Counted from the first letter of the stretch, positions 17,606 to 27,530 are shown. The stretch is DNA of 64,000 nt from Antrihabitans stalactiti (GCF_012932915.1 NZ_VCQU01000010.1:124001-188000), one strand, 5' to 3'. Numbers and translations: made by a program. Notes: a model not told the origin generated them from the letters alone.

Positions 17606-18754
17606 TTATACGGCATTCGAATGTCGTCCAGCATCGGCGAGAGCGACGAGTGTGCGAACACCGTAGGCCAGACAACGTTCGTCGAGTAGAAAGTTCGGTT
17701 GATGTAGGTCTTGAACCGGGCTCGTCCCGTCCCAGACTCCGAGGCGTGCCATGGCGCCGGGGATATGTTCGAGGTACCAGCCGAAATCCTCACCGCCACT
17801 GGATTGTTGGGCCTCCACTAAATTTCCGGCGCCGACGACCGACTCGATCGCGGTTCGCAGCTCGGCGGCGCATTCGGGGCTGTTCGTGACCGGTGGAACG
17901 CCTTGCTGATAGATGACCTCGTGCGGTACGTCGTATGGTGCGAGCAGTTGTTCGATGGTATTTCGAACAAGTGACTCCAGCGTCTTCCACGTCTCGTGTG
18001 ACGCACTGCGCAAGGTGCCGACGAGCTCACCGGATTCGGGCACTGAGTTCCCTACGTTGCCGGCGGCGACTTTGCCCCAGGTCAGCACCGTCGCCGTGCG
18101 GGCATCCAATCGACGATCCAACACCGACGCCAAGCCAGTAATCAGTACCGCTGTGGCATGGATGAGGTCGCCGGTCAGGTGGGGGCGCGCAGTGTGGCCG
18201 CCTGAGGAGGTCAGTCGCACCGTGACCGAGGCGTTCGACGAGGTGATCGGTCCGACGCGAGTCGCGAGCTTTCCGACTTCTAGATGTGGATCACAATGCA
18301 ACGCAAAGATTTTCGATACGCCTGTCAAGCCACCAGCTTCGATCACCTTCAGTGCGCCCCCTGGGATGGTCTCCTCTGCGGGCTGAAATATCAGCCGGAC
18401 CGGCGGCGGCCGTTCCGATCCGGCAATTACGGTCGCCGCTCCCAGCAACATAGCCGCGTGGGCGTCGTGGCCACACGCGTGTGTCACGCCGGGGTTCGTC
18501 GACGCGAATGGAAGCCCGGTCGTCTCCGTAAGGGGGAGTGCGTCCAGGTCGGCTCGAAGGCCAACGCGCGCACCATCGTCGGGTCCGATGTCGCACCAGA
18601 GGCCGGTGCCGTGCGGCAAGACGGTGGGAGTGAGGCCGAGCTGCTCGAGATGCGTGCGGACAGTTTTCGTCGTTCGGTGTTCGTCGAAGGCGAGCTCGGG
18701 GTGAGTGTGCAGGTCTCGCCGCCAGTCGATCACCTGGTCGTCGTCGATGTCCAT
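17606..18754 (-). CDS. M20-family peptidase/amidohydrolase, last gene of the amide-ligase operon
   Basis: 382 aa. M20 motifs are complete: G-L-R-A-D-L-D-A-L-P near 65-74, H-A-C-G-H-D-A-H at 92-99 (Cys94, His96), P-A-E-E near 125-128, and the G-G-E-D-F motif near residue 330. The family hydrolyses N-acyl or peptide bonds. It lies 62 bp after the S9 peptidase on the same strand and is the fourth gene of a cluster whose first two genes make peptide-like or amide bonds. It may recycle or trim the product; this is inference from position. Confidence 0.87.
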   Translation of the reverse strand: MDIDDDQVIDWRRDLHTHPELAFDEHRTTKTVRTHLEQLGLTPTVLPHGTGLWCDIGPDDGARVGLRADLDALPLTETTGLPFASTNPGVTHACGHDAHAAMLLGAATVIAGSERPPPVRLIFQPAEETIPGGALKVIEAGGLTGVSKIFALHCDPHLEVGKLATRVGPITSSNASVTVRLTSSGGHTARPHLTGDLIHATAVLITGLASVLDRRLDARTATVLTWGKVAAGNVGNSVPESGELVGTLRSASHETWKTLESLVRNTIEQLLAPYDVPHEVIYQQGVPPVTNSPECAAELRTAIESVVGAGNLVEAQQSSGGEDFGWYLEHIPGAMARLGVWDGTSPVQDLHQPNFLLDERCLAYGVRTLVALADAGRHSNAV

Positions 18755-18816
18755 CGTCGCCGCACCTCCCGAAGATCACGTTATCGGGCGACGTGTCAGT
18801 TCTGTGGCAATTCGAT

Positions 18817-20664
18817 TCACTCGAAGGCGGCCGAGAGCCAGTCGGTGACCGCTGCGCTCAGCTTCGCCCGATTGGAAGGTTTCACGATGTGGTGACCTTC
18901 GTCGGGGAACATGATGTAGTCGACGATTCCGCCGAGGTCGCGGACCGCTGCGACGAGTTGTTCGGATTCGTTGACGGGGACGTTGGTGTCGTGGGCACCG
19001 TGGACGACAAGCAACGGCGCAGACAGTGAGCTGATCCTGCGTAGGGGAGATAGCTGTTCGAGCAGAGCCCGATCGTGGATGGGATGGCCGTACTTGGGGT
19101 ATGCGGCGGCGGCGATCCACGGTTCGGTGTGGTGGTAGAAGTTTTCGAGATCACTCATTCCGCAAATACTGACGCCCGCGGCGAACAGATTTGGATGGAA
19201 TGTCAGGGCGGCGAGGGTGAGGTATCCGCCGTAAGACCAACCGGCGCAGCCGATTCGGTGGGCGTCGGCGTAGGAGTTGTCGATCAAGAATTGCACGCAA
19301 TCGGCTACGTCGTCGATGGCGGCAAATCGACGTTCTTTGTCGTCGGCGTGGACGAAGGTCTTGCCGAATCCGCCCGAACCGCGAACGTTCGGGGCGAGCA
19401 CCGTGATGCCAGCGGCGAGCAGCGGTGGGAAGAGTTCGCTGTATCCAGGTCGTTCCTGACCTTCGGGGCCGCCGTGCAGATACACCAGCGCCCCGGCACG
19501 GTCAGTTCGGTCGATGGGTTCGTACAACCACGAATGCAAGACGGTGCCGTCACGCGCCTCGATGGTGACCAGCGATGGATGCGACGATCCCGCGAAGCGG
19601 TTCGGGGCCCGTTCGATCGGCTCCCAGGTGCGCGATCGGGGATCGACCAATTCGACCGTTCGGGGCTGTCCGGGAGCCTGGACGGTCAGCGCGATCATGG
19701 AGCCGCCTGCGCTGATGCTGAGTTCGCTGGCTACCAGTCCCGGTAGCGGAATCGGATCTTCCAGGGTTTCGTCGATTAATTCGAGAATTTGTAATTCGCT
19801 GTAGCCGTGCCTATTCCACAGCAGTGCAACGGTGCTCAGGTCGTCGCTGACGGCGAACTCGTCCAGATCGCAGTCGGGGCGCTCGGCCACGACGTGGTAC
19901 GAGACCCCGTCCTGGCTCACGGTCACCTCCAGCAGTCGAGCATATTCGCAGCCGTTGTCGCTGCGAACCATCGCACGCACATATCCTTCGGCACTTCCGA
20001 ATCCGTATGAGCGTGAGGGGCGGTAGAAGCGCCAGGTATTGCCGCCGTCGGCGTGCTTTATCCTCCGGACGGCGTGGTCGTCGAGGATGACTCCAGCGTC
20101 GGTGGTGGATCCGGGATCCCATGGCAATAGACCTATTTCGGTCGAGCCCCGAAGGAGGTTGAGTTCGCGATAGCCGCGGGGTCCGATCCGGATCAACGCC
20201 GAGCCGGCCCAGGCATCGACGAGATGTCCGCCGGACCGACGGTCGAGCACTGTGGTGTCGCGGGTTGCTGGGTCGATGAGGCAGGAATGCCCGACTCCGT
20301 CTTCGCCGGTGACGGTGACGGCAACGAGAGTTCCGTCCCAGCCGATCAGCTCAGCCGTGCCGTTCTCGGCGGGGTCGATCCGGCGCGCAGCACGGTCGTC
20401 GGGATCGGTTGTGACGACCCAGATCTGCGACCGGTTCCCACCCCCTGGTGCGACTTGGCAAGCGAGCCAATGCCCGTCGGCCGAATGAATGATCCGCGTG
20501 ACCGGACCGTCGACGGGGAGTTCGACGTCTCGAGACGAACTTGCGCGCCACCCTCGCAGAAACCGTTGGACCGCACGGGGATACCCACCGTCGTCGACGA
20601 TGTGGGCAAATGCCGTCGCATCGGGTGACAGCGACGCGCCGTAGGTAGCGCGGTCCTCGACCAC
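18817..20664 (-). CDS. S9-family prolyl oligopeptidase-like peptidase
   Basis: 615 aa. Residues ~1-360 form a beta-propeller-like N-terminal domain, and ~370-615 the alpha/beta-hydrolase catalytic domain. The catalytic triad is visible: Ser477 in G-W-S-Y-G-G, Asp559 in H-G-A-H-D and His591 in D-E-G-H-H. No signal peptide, so probably cytoplasmic. The start lies 3 bp after the amidotransferase stop, showing tight coupling. In the NAGGN osmolyte system the third gene is also a peptidase, although of the M42 type. Confidence 0.87.
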   Translation of the reverse strand: MVEDRATYGASLSPDATAFAHIVDDGGYPRAVQRFLRGWRASSSRDVELPVDGPVTRIIHSADGHWLACQVAPGGGNRSQIWVVTTDPDDRAARRIDPAENGTAELIGWDGTLVAVTVTGEDGVGHSCLIDPATRDTTVLDRRSGGHLVDAWAGSALIRIGPRGYRELNLLRGSTEIGLLPWDPGSTTDAGVILDDHAVRRIKHADGGNTWRFYRPSRSYGFGSAEGYVRAMVRSDNGCEYARLLEVTVSQDGVSYHVVAERPDCDLDEFAVSDDLSTVALLWNRHGYSELQILELIDETLEDPIPLPGLVASELSISAGGSMIALTVQAPGQPRTVELVDPRSRTWEPIERAPNRFAGSSHPSLVTIEARDGTVLHSWLYEPIDRTDRAGALVYLHGGPEGQERPGYSELFPPLLAAGITVLAPNVRGSGGFGKTFVHADDKERRFAAIDDVADCVQFLIDNSYADAHRIGCAGWSYGGYLTLAALTFHPNLFAAGVSICGMSDLENFYHHTEPWIAAAAYPKYGHPIHDRALLEQLSPLRRISSLSAPLLVVHGAHDTNVPVNESEQLVAAVRDLGGIVDYIMFPDEGHHIVKPSNRAKLSAAVTDWLSAAFE

Positions 20665-20667
20665 CGC

Positions 20668-22452
20668 TCAGGTCACCTCCGTACTTTGGAGCCACATTTC
20701 CAATACCGCGAGTTGCCACAGTTCGTTAGCGCCAAGGGTTGTGCGTGTGTCGTTGGGAGCCGACAACAACGCCGTCACGGTGTCAGCTCGATAGAGTCCG
20801 CGGTTTCGCGCACTCTCGTTGGTGAGTGCGTCGTAGACCATGTCGAGTACTGGCCCGTGCAGGTGACGGATCCCGGGCACAGGAAAGTATCCCTTGGTCC
20901 GATCGATTACTTCGGAGGGCAGCAATCCACGCGACGCGTCCTTCAGGACGCCTTTACCTCCGGATGCCAGTTTCAGTTCCGGCGGACATGACGCAACAAG
21001 TTCGACGAATTCATGATCAAGAAACGGCACGCGTGCTTCCAAACCCCACGCCATGGTCATCGTGTCGACCCGTTTGACCGGGTCATCGACGAGCATGACC
21101 GTGGTGTCGAGTCGCAACGCGGCATCGACTGCAGTCTCGGCGCCGGCAGCGGCCTGATGCTGTGCGGCGAACGCCCAGCTCGCGTCGTAATCGAGCGCGT
21201 ATTCCGGCTGCAGTATGGCCAGCACGTCGGCATGTGTGCGGTCGAAGAAGACCTTCGCATAAGCCTCGGTCGTCTGTTCTCGGGCGACGTTGGCCAGTGG
21301 CGGGTACCAGTCGTAGCCGGCGAGGATTTCGTCTGCGCCTTGACCGGACTGCACGACTTTGACCGATTTGCTGACCTCTTCGGAAAGCAGGTAGAACGCC
21401 ACACAGTCATGGCTGACCATCGGTTCGCTCATTGCCGCAATCGTTTTCGGCACTGCCGGCAGCAGACGCTCGGACTCGATATGGATACGGTGGTGGTCGG
21501 TGTCGAAAGTCTTGGCAACCAGATCCGAATAGGGATACTCGTCGCCGGATTCGCCGCTGGCAGAATCGAACCCGATGCTGAAGGTCGCGAGGTCGCGCTG
21601 GCCCTGCTCGGCGAGCAGGGCAACGACAATGCTCGAGTCGATGCCACCGGACAGCAGCACACCGACCCCTACGTCGGCAACCATCCGCCTCGACACGGCC
21701 GTGCGAAGGGAGTCCATCATCGCTTCTTGCCAGTCCACCGCGGTCCAGGCGGCGTGCGCGGGGTTTCGGCTGAAGTCCGGCGTCCAATACACGGTGTCGG
21801 TGGCGGTGCCGTCGGCTTGGAACACTCGCACTGTTGCCGGCGGCAGCTTGCGGATACCGCGATACATCGTCAGCGGCGCGGGTACGACGGAGTGAAAGCT
21901 CAGGTAGTGATGCAGCGCTCGCCGATCGATTTCGGTGTCGACACCACCCGCGTCCAACAAAGCACGCAAGGTCGAGGCGAAGCGCAGTCGCCCCGCCGAT
22001 TCGGCGAGATATAGCGGTTTGATTCCGAGTCGGTCGCGAGCGAGCGTCACCACACCAGAATCGCGATCGGCTATGGCGAATGCGAACATTCCCTTGAAAC
22101 GCTCCACGCATCGGGATCCCCAGCGATGAAACGCCTTGATGACGACTTCGCTGTCTGCATTGGAAAAGAAGCGATACCCGAAGCCTTCCAGGGCCTTTCG
22201 AAGCTCCTTGTAGTTGTAGATGCAGCCGTTGAATACGAGAGTGAGGCCGAGGTCGCTGTCGACCATCGGCTGGCAGCCGCGACTGGACAGGTCGATGATC
22301 GCCAGTCGCCGATGCCCGAAAGCGACCCGGCCGTGGGCAACGATTCCTGCCGAATCCGGTCCGCGCGTTGACATTGCGCCGGTCATCCTGTCGACCGCCG
22401 CAACGTCGGCTGCCCCGCCGTCCCAGCGCAATTCGCCACAGATTCCGCACAT
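20668..22452 (-). CDS. Asparagine-synthetase-type amidotransferase (N-acetylglutaminylglutamine amidotransferase-like)
   Basis: 594 aa. After removal of Met the protein begins with the nucleophile Cys2 (M-C-G-I-C-G-E) of a class II glutamine amidotransferase domain (~2-210). An ATP-pyrophosphatase synthetase domain follows (~230-560) with S-G-G-I-D-S-S at 268-274. Glutamine is hydrolysed and ammonia is added to an activated carboxylate. The N-terminal signature and length are those of the NAGGN amidotransferase family rather than housekeeping AsnB. It starts 3 bp after the GCS2/ATP-grasp fusion and is followed 3 bp later by the S9 peptidase: a real operon. Confidence 0.87.
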   Translation of the reverse strand: MCGICGELRWDGGAADVAAVDRMTGAMSTRGPDSAGIVAHGRVAFGHRRLAIIDLSSRGCQPMVDSDLGLTLVFNGCIYNYKELRKALEGFGYRFFSNADSEVVIKAFHRWGSRCVERFKGMFAFAIADRDSGVVTLARDRLGIKPLYLAESAGRLRFASTLRALLDAGGVDTEIDRRALHHYLSFHSVVPAPLTMYRGIRKLPPATVRVFQADGTATDTVYWTPDFSRNPAHAAWTAVDWQEAMMDSLRTAVSRRMVADVGVGVLLSGGIDSSIVVALLAEQGQRDLATFSIGFDSASGESGDEYPYSDLVAKTFDTDHHRIHIESERLLPAVPKTIAAMSEPMVSHDCVAFYLLSEEVSKSVKVVQSGQGADEILAGYDWYPPLANVAREQTTEAYAKVFFDRTHADVLAILQPEYALDYDASWAFAAQHQAAAGAETAVDAALRLDTTVMLVDDPVKRVDTMTMAWGLEARVPFLDHEFVELVASCPPELKLASGGKGVLKDASRGLLPSEVIDRTKGYFPVPGIRHLHGPVLDMVYDALTNESARNRGLYRADTVTALLSAPNDTRTTLGANELWQLAVLEMWLQSTEVT

Positions 22453-22455
22453 GCG

Positions 22456-25056
22456 TTACTCCCTCATGATCCAGGTGTCTTTGCTCCCACCGCCCGATGC
22501 GGAGTTGACGATGCGCGTGCCTCGCGCCGCGACCCGGGTCAGAGCGGCAGGCACCACATGGGCAACAGGCCCGGTCGTACTGGGGCGCAGATGAACAAAG
22601 GCCCGTAAGTCGACGTGATGGGGATACAACCCGTCTCCTTCGAACGTCGGATGCGTGGACAGCGCGATCATTTCTTGTGCGACAAAGCGTTCCGGTTGAG
22701 TCAGCAGCTCACGTCGACGTTCTTCGATGGCCGCGTCACTCGCATCGGGTCCGATGACGACACCCCGTCCTCCCAGACCGTCGACCGGCTTGACGACCAG
22801 ATCGCCGAGATGGTCGAGGACGTAGTCGCGTTGGTCGCGTTCGGCACATATCCACGTGCGTACTTGCTCGAGCACCGACTCTTCACCCAGGTAGTACGCA
22901 ATCATGTCGGGCACATATGGATAGATTGCCTTGTCGTCGCCGATGCCGTTGCCAAGCGCGTTGACGATCGACAACTTCTTCGACACGAGTGCCTCACGAA
23001 TGCCCTGTCGCAGTGGCGCACCCGAGTGATCCGAGGTCGAGAGCAGCATGTCCTCGTCCATGCGGGCGTAGACGACGTCGACAGCGATGGCTTCGGAATT
23101 GCGGTGGCGGAACAACTTTCCGTCGCGGACCGATAGATCCGACGGTCGCACTACCTCGATCCCCATCTGATCGGCGAGAAAGGAATGTTCGTACCACGCC
23201 GAGTCTTCCCAGCCGGCGCTGAGCAGAATCACTTCAGGATTGTCCTGGCTATGCAACGGTGCCGCCGCGCGCAATGTCTCCCGCAGCATCTCCGCCACGT
23301 GGCCCAAGTCGGCAACGTCGGCAGGAGAAGCCAGTTCCGGGGCATGCTCGCAGAGCAGGCGACGATTGGCGATTGCATAGGCAACGCCCGATGGAACACG
23401 CAGATTGTCTTCCAGCACCAGCCAATTCCCGGCACGATCGCAGACCAGATCGACTCCCGCGACATGAGCGCGCAGGGCGTTTCCTACGAGTCGACCGGTA
23501 GAGCGAAACCCGGACGCCCGATCGAGTGCTTGGAGCGGGACGACGCCGTCGGACACGATTGCCTGCTCGGTGTAGACGTCGCGCAAAAATGCATCGAGCG
23601 CCCTGACCCGCTGCTCGACGCCGTGCGCGATATGGCTCCATTCGTTCGCGGAGATGATGCGCGGGACCAGATCGATCGGAAAGACTTGGGCGCGGTCCTG
23701 TCCGGAAACGCGAAACATGATGCCCTCGGCACGCTGCTCATGTTCGATGTTGTTCTCTCGCTCGCGCAGCGCGGGAACGTCGAGCCGGGCGATCGCGGCA
23801 AGAAGCTCCCGGTACGCGGGCCGAGGGTTGCCCGCATGATCGATCGCCTCGTCGAAGCCGGCGGAATCGCCGGACGATGTGGGGTGATACCCAACCAGCA
23901 GCGTGCGGTCCTTCTCGCTCGCGGAAGGAGGACTCGGCGCCCGTCCGGCTGTCTCGGCGATCAGCTGGTCGACGACGTCGGTCAATCGGCCGCGGCGACG
24001 CAGAGCCGTCCTTTGTCGTGCTGCCGATGTGCCAGCCTGAAGCGCCTGCCTTGTCAGTTCCGATACCACGTCCCAATCGCCGGCAGCCTCGAGCTGCGGT
24101 CGTACCGAGTGGACCAGCTGCCACACGACCTCGGACGCCGGTCGGCTGACCGGACCGGTCAGGTCGACGAGGTCACCCTCCAAGCCGGAGCGAGCCGCAC
24201 GCCAGAGAGCTGCGCGACCTAGCGGGGGAGTGAGGCCGCGCGGCGGGATTCCAGCGCGTAGCGCAGCGAGTTCACGGGTGACCAGCGCGCGAAATAGTCC
24301 TGCAACCAACACGATGGTGTCGACCAAAGGGCAACTGTCACATACCCGTAGTTCGACCGTCGGCGCAGAGTTGGACGGCCGAACATCGAAATACACCATT
24401 CCCGCATCGGCTATCACCCCACTGGAGACCAAGTCGTCAACCAACGCGTCGTATTCCGCGGCCGTCTGCGCAGGGGCAGCAAGACCGGTCGTCGGCCAGC
24501 GCTGCCAGATCAAGGTACGAGCGCTCGAATAGCCGGTGTCGGATCCGTCCGCCCAGAACGGTGAGCTGGTACTCAGTGCCAGCAGGATCGGCAAATCAGG
24601 TGCAACTCGACCGGCCACCGCGACGGCCTCGTCACGATCGGCGACACCGACGTGCACCTGAGTGCCGCATATCAGCTGTTCGCGCGCGAGCAGTTGGTAG
24701 TCGGCGAGCATGCGACGATACCGCGCGGTCGGCGTCACCAGCATCTCCGCAGGTACCGACAATGGAACGGCGCCCGCAGCGACAATGCTGAGTCCGAGCC
24801 TCGACGCAGCCTCTACCAGCACCGACCTGCGGTTCTGCAGATCTGCACGCAACGATTCGAGGCTGTCGGATACACCGGTGTTTATTTCGATGACACACCG
24901 TTGCAGCTCCGCGACGTAGCCCTCAGGAAGTCCGCTCAACAACTCCGGCGCACGCGGGGCTAATCGTCGAGTGGTGGCGTCGACGATGTGAAACTCTTCC
25001 TCGACCCCCATAGTCGGCGACCTGATGTCCAGGTCCACCTCGGGTTTGCCGGACAT
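22456..25056 (-). CDS. Fusion: GCS2 carboxylate-amine ligase + circularly permuted type-2 ATP-grasp
   Basis: 866 aa from ATG 25056; an ATG 20 codons upstream is possible but its extension looks unlike the family. Residues ~15-345 are a glutamate-cysteine ligase type 2 (YbdK-like) domain beginning G-V-E-E-E-F, with C-G-T-Q-V-H-V-G near 130. Residues ~410-866 are a circularly permuted type-2 ATP-grasp ligase with H-R-N-S-E-A and D-G-L-G-G-R-G motifs. Both halves form ATP-dependent carboxylate-amine bonds, so one chain may carry out two successive ligations. First gene of the operon; the amidotransferase probably finishes the product as an amide. Confidence 0.85.
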   Translation of the reverse strand: MSGKPEVDLDIRSPTMGVEEEFHIVDATTRRLAPRAPELLSGLPEGYVAELQRCVIEINTGVSDSLESLRADLQNRRSVLVEAASRLGLSIVAAGAVPLSVPAEMLVTPTARYRRMLADYQLLAREQLICGTQVHVGVADRDEAVAVAGRVAPDLPILLALSTSSPFWADGSDTGYSSARTLIWQRWPTTGLAAPAQTAAEYDALVDDLVSSGVIADAGMVYFDVRPSNSAPTVELRVCDSCPLVDTIVLVAGLFRALVTRELAALRAGIPPRGLTPPLGRAALWRAARSGLEGDLVDLTGPVSRPASEVVWQLVHSVRPQLEAAGDWDVVSELTRQALQAGTSAARQRTALRRRGRLTDVVDQLIAETAGRAPSPPSASEKDRTLLVGYHPTSSGDSAGFDEAIDHAGNPRPAYRELLAAIARLDVPALRERENNIEHEQRAEGIMFRVSGQDRAQVFPIDLVPRIISANEWSHIAHGVEQRVRALDAFLRDVYTEQAIVSDGVVPLQALDRASGFRSTGRLVGNALRAHVAGVDLVCDRAGNWLVLEDNLRVPSGVAYAIANRRLLCEHAPELASPADVADLGHVAEMLRETLRAAAPLHSQDNPEVILLSAGWEDSAWYEHSFLADQMGIEVVRPSDLSVRDGKLFRHRNSEAIAVDVVYARMDEDMLLSTSDHSGAPLRQGIREALVSKKLSIVNALGNGIGDDKAIYPYVPDMIAYYLGEESVLEQVRTWICAERDQRDYVLDHLGDLVVKPVDGLGGRGVVIGPDASDAAIEERRRELLTQPERFVAQEMIALSTHPTFEGDGLYPHHVDLRAFVHLRPSTTGPVAHVVPAALTRVAARGTRIVNSASGGGSKDTWIMRE

Positions 25057-25429
25057 TACGTCGCCACGATGATCGAACTCTGCAGCTTCCAATAACCAAA
25101 TGCGACAGCGCGGCACTCGGATCGTCGGTCACCGCGAGGCTGTTTCCTCAACCGCGCTCTTCTGTAACAGCCGCTTCGGGCAGGCCGCGGGACTGGGCGA
25201 TCCGGCCGATCCCGCGAAGGAACGACGACCGAGTGCGAGCTTGGAAACATAGGCGGGAGTATTCGGAGGGGCCCGGTGCGAGTCACATGGTTCGAATACC
25301 CAGTTGGGCCGCGATTTATTACGCGACGCGCCTTCAGAACAAGCCACATCGCGCGCCGGGGCACGTTCGACTATGCAGCGATGCAGTCCGCCTACGAATC
25401 AGGTGCTGGCACAGGCTCGCACCCGCCCG
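25057..25429. promoter_or_regulatory. 373-bp region holding the ligase-operon promoter
   Basis: No gene recognised. It must contain the promoter of the four-gene minus-strand operon that starts at 25056. I see no clear palindrome or riboswitch-like structure. Confidence 0.35.
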
Positions 25430-25795
25430 CTAGGACGGACGCGCATACGTGCTAGCTGCGGTCGTATCGAACTCATAGGCGACGAACGGCTCATCGCCAA
25501 CCACCCACGCGTCGTGACCAGGTTCGATGGCATAAGCGTCGCCAGAACCGACCTCAGCCTCGGTTCCGTCCTCATGCGCTACGTGGATGCGCCCGGAGAC
25601 GACCACTCCGAGGTGCCGCGTCTGGCAGCTGTCTCCGCCGACAACGGGTTTGATGCATTCCGACCACCGCCAACCCGGTTGTGCGGTCAAGCGCGCCGCC
25701 TTCGGGCCGCCGAGATCGACAACGTCGATCCTGGTTTTGTCCGGTGTGCGGGTTTCGTCGGGGGAGTCGAAGTTGCGTGACGTCAGGGTGGACAT
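25430..25795 (-). CDS. Cupin-domain protein
   Basis: 121 aa. A single cupin barrel: C-Q-T-R-H-L-G-V-V-V-S-G-R near residue 57 (motif 1), G-D-A-Y-A-I-E-P-G-H-D-A near 85 (motif 2). The metal-binding histidines are only partly conserved. AGGAGA lies upstream of the ATG. Such stand-alone cupins bind small ligands or act as isomerases; the role is unknown. Divergent from the HD-GYP/LuxR gene (85 bp between starts). Confidence 0.8.
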   Translation of the reverse strand: MSTLTSRNFDSPDETRTPDKTRIDVVDLGGPKAARLTAQPGWRWSECIKPVVGGDSCQTRHLGVVVSGRIHVAHEDGTEAEVGSGDAYAIEPGHDAWVVGDEPFVAYEFDTTAASTYARPS

Positions 25796-25880
25796 GGTGT
25801 CTCCTCGGTACCGTCCCCGACCTGCTCAATCGTCCGCCTAATGCCGCCTCGGTGCAATGCGTCGCCGATAGGCTTGGCAC

Positions 25881-27431
25881 GTGACTGTGAAGCATGGCGG
25901 CGTTCGTCTTGCCGAATTGGTTGCCGCGTTGTCCCTCGGAATCGATCTCGGATTCGGGCAGCCGATGGAGCATGTCTTGCGTCAAACGCTGATCGCGCTC
26001 GCGTTGGCCGAGCGGATGGGACTGGACGAGACCGATCGTGCGGCGGTCTATTATTCGTCGTTGCTGGTCAACGTGGGCTGTCACACGGATGCTCATGAGC
26101 AGGCGAAATGGTTCGGGGACGATATCGCGCTCAAATCGGGCAAGTACGACCACGAGATCGGCACCCTGCGCGAGGTCGCGGCCGGGTTGCGACTAATAGG
26201 GGCTGGGAATCCTCCGCTGCAACGGATCCGCGTCGGCCTGGAATTCGCAGTATCGGGTGCACGTGAAATCAGTGCCATGATCAGCCATCATGCCCAGTTG
26301 GCCCAGGTCTTTGCTCAGCGATTGTCGTTGCCTGCCAGCGTAATCAACGCGCTCGGTGCGTGCTACGAGCAGTGGGACGGCCGCGGAACACCCGGCGACC
26401 TTGCGGGCGAGCAGATTCCGATCGAAGCGCGAATTGTGCAGATCGCGGAATTCATCGAGGTCGCCTTGCGCACCGGTGGCCTCGCAGCGGCGACCGAAAT
26501 GGCAAACAGGCGCGGTGGGAAGCAGTTCGACCCAGCGCTGTCGAGGTTGATTTGCACAGCGGGAGAACATATCTCGTCTGGACTGGACACGGTCCACACA
26601 TGGGATTCGGTCATCGAATCCGAGCCGGCACTTGCCGTCGTGCTGTCACCGGAGCAGTTCGACAGCACGCTTGTCGCGATCGCTGACTTCGTCGATTTGA
26701 AATCGCCTTACACACTTGGCCATTCGCGGGCGGTTGCCGAACTCGCATCGAATGCGGGCGAACGACTCGGGGTGCCTTCCGATGATGTTCGGTCGCTATT
26801 CCGGGCAGGGCTCATCAGCGGGTTCGGCCGTCTCGGCATTTCCAACGCGATCTGGGACAAGGCCGGTCCACTCGGGATGGGTGAGTGGGAGCGGGTCCGC
26901 ATGCATCCGTATCTGACCGAGCGAATGCTCGCGCGTTCGGACGTTCTCGCGCCGCTGGGCAGAGTTGCGGCACAATTCCGAGAGCGCATGGACGGCTCTG
27001 GTTACCCGCGCGGACTTGCGGGATCGGCGATCTCGACCCACGCGCGCATTCTCGCGGCTGCCGATTCCTATCAGGCGATGTGTGAACCTCGCCCGCATCG
27101 ATCGGCAATGACCCCGGAATTGGCCGCACAGAACCTGCGAGCTGAGACTGCGGCAGGTCGATTCGACCCGGATGCAGTCGAGGCCGTGCTCGGGGCCGCG
27201 GGACATCGCACACGACGCCGAATCGAGGGTCCTGCTGGGCTTACGGCCCGTGAAATCGAAGTGCTCAGGCTCGTCGCCCGCGGATTGTCGAACAAGCAGA
27301 TCGCCGACGAGCTTGTGATTTCGAAGAAGACCGTTGGTAACCATGTCGAGCACGTCTACACAAAGATCGATGCGAACAGTCGCGCCGCCGCGGGGCTCTT
27401 CGCAATGCAGAACGGACTACTGCCCGAGTAG
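25881..27431 (+). CDS. HD/HD-GYP-like regulator with C-terminal LuxR DNA-binding domain
   Basis: 516 aa, GTG start. An N-terminal HD-like domain (~15-180) is followed by an HD-GYP-like domain (~260-425) that keeps G-H-S-R-A and D-G-S-G-Y-P. The catalytic HD pair is replaced (S-G-F-G-R-L-G-I in place of H-D-I-G-K-I-G), and the H-H-E triad is reduced to F-R-E. Residues 454-516 are a LuxR-type HTH (T-A-R-E-I-E-V-L). A cyclic-di-GMP-phosphodiesterase fold that has lost catalysis and become a ligand sensor is the likely reading. Probably regulates nearby genes such as the methyltransferase/hydrolase pair downstream; inference. Confidence 0.85.
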   Translation: MTVKHGGVRLAELVAALSLGIDLGFGQPMEHVLRQTLIALALAERMGLDETDRAAVYYSSLLVNVGCHTDAHEQAKWFGDDIALKSGKYDHEIGTLREVAAGLRLIGAGNPPLQRIRVGLEFAVSGAREISAMISHHAQLAQVFAQRLSLPASVINALGACYEQWDGRGTPGDLAGEQIPIEARIVQIAEFIEVALRTGGLAAATEMANRRGGKQFDPALSRLICTAGEHISSGLDTVHTWDSVIESEPALAVVLSPEQFDSTLVAIADFVDLKSPYTLGHSRAVAELASNAGERLGVPSDDVRSLFRAGLISGFGRLGISNAIWDKAGPLGMGEWERVRMHPYLTERMLARSDVLAPLGRVAAQFRERMDGSGYPRGLAGSAISTHARILAAADSYQAMCEPRPHRSAMTPELAAQNLRAETAAGRFDPDAVEAVLGAAGHRTRRRIEGPAGLTAREIEVLRLVARGLSNKQIADELVISKKTVGNHVEHVYTKIDANSRAAAGLFAMQNGLLPE

Positions 27432-27530
27432 TCGGGCGAATAAATGGGGTTAACGCCTCATGTGGCGACAACGAAGCACTCGTAATGTCGATTCCGAACC
27501 AAACCGGCATGCGGCGCAAGGAGTCTCGCG

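Noticed and set aside
21013-22014. 333-codon plus-strand frame opposite the amidotransferase
   Set aside because: No motif or ribosome-binding site; the minus-strand protein carries all catalytic motifs across this stretch.
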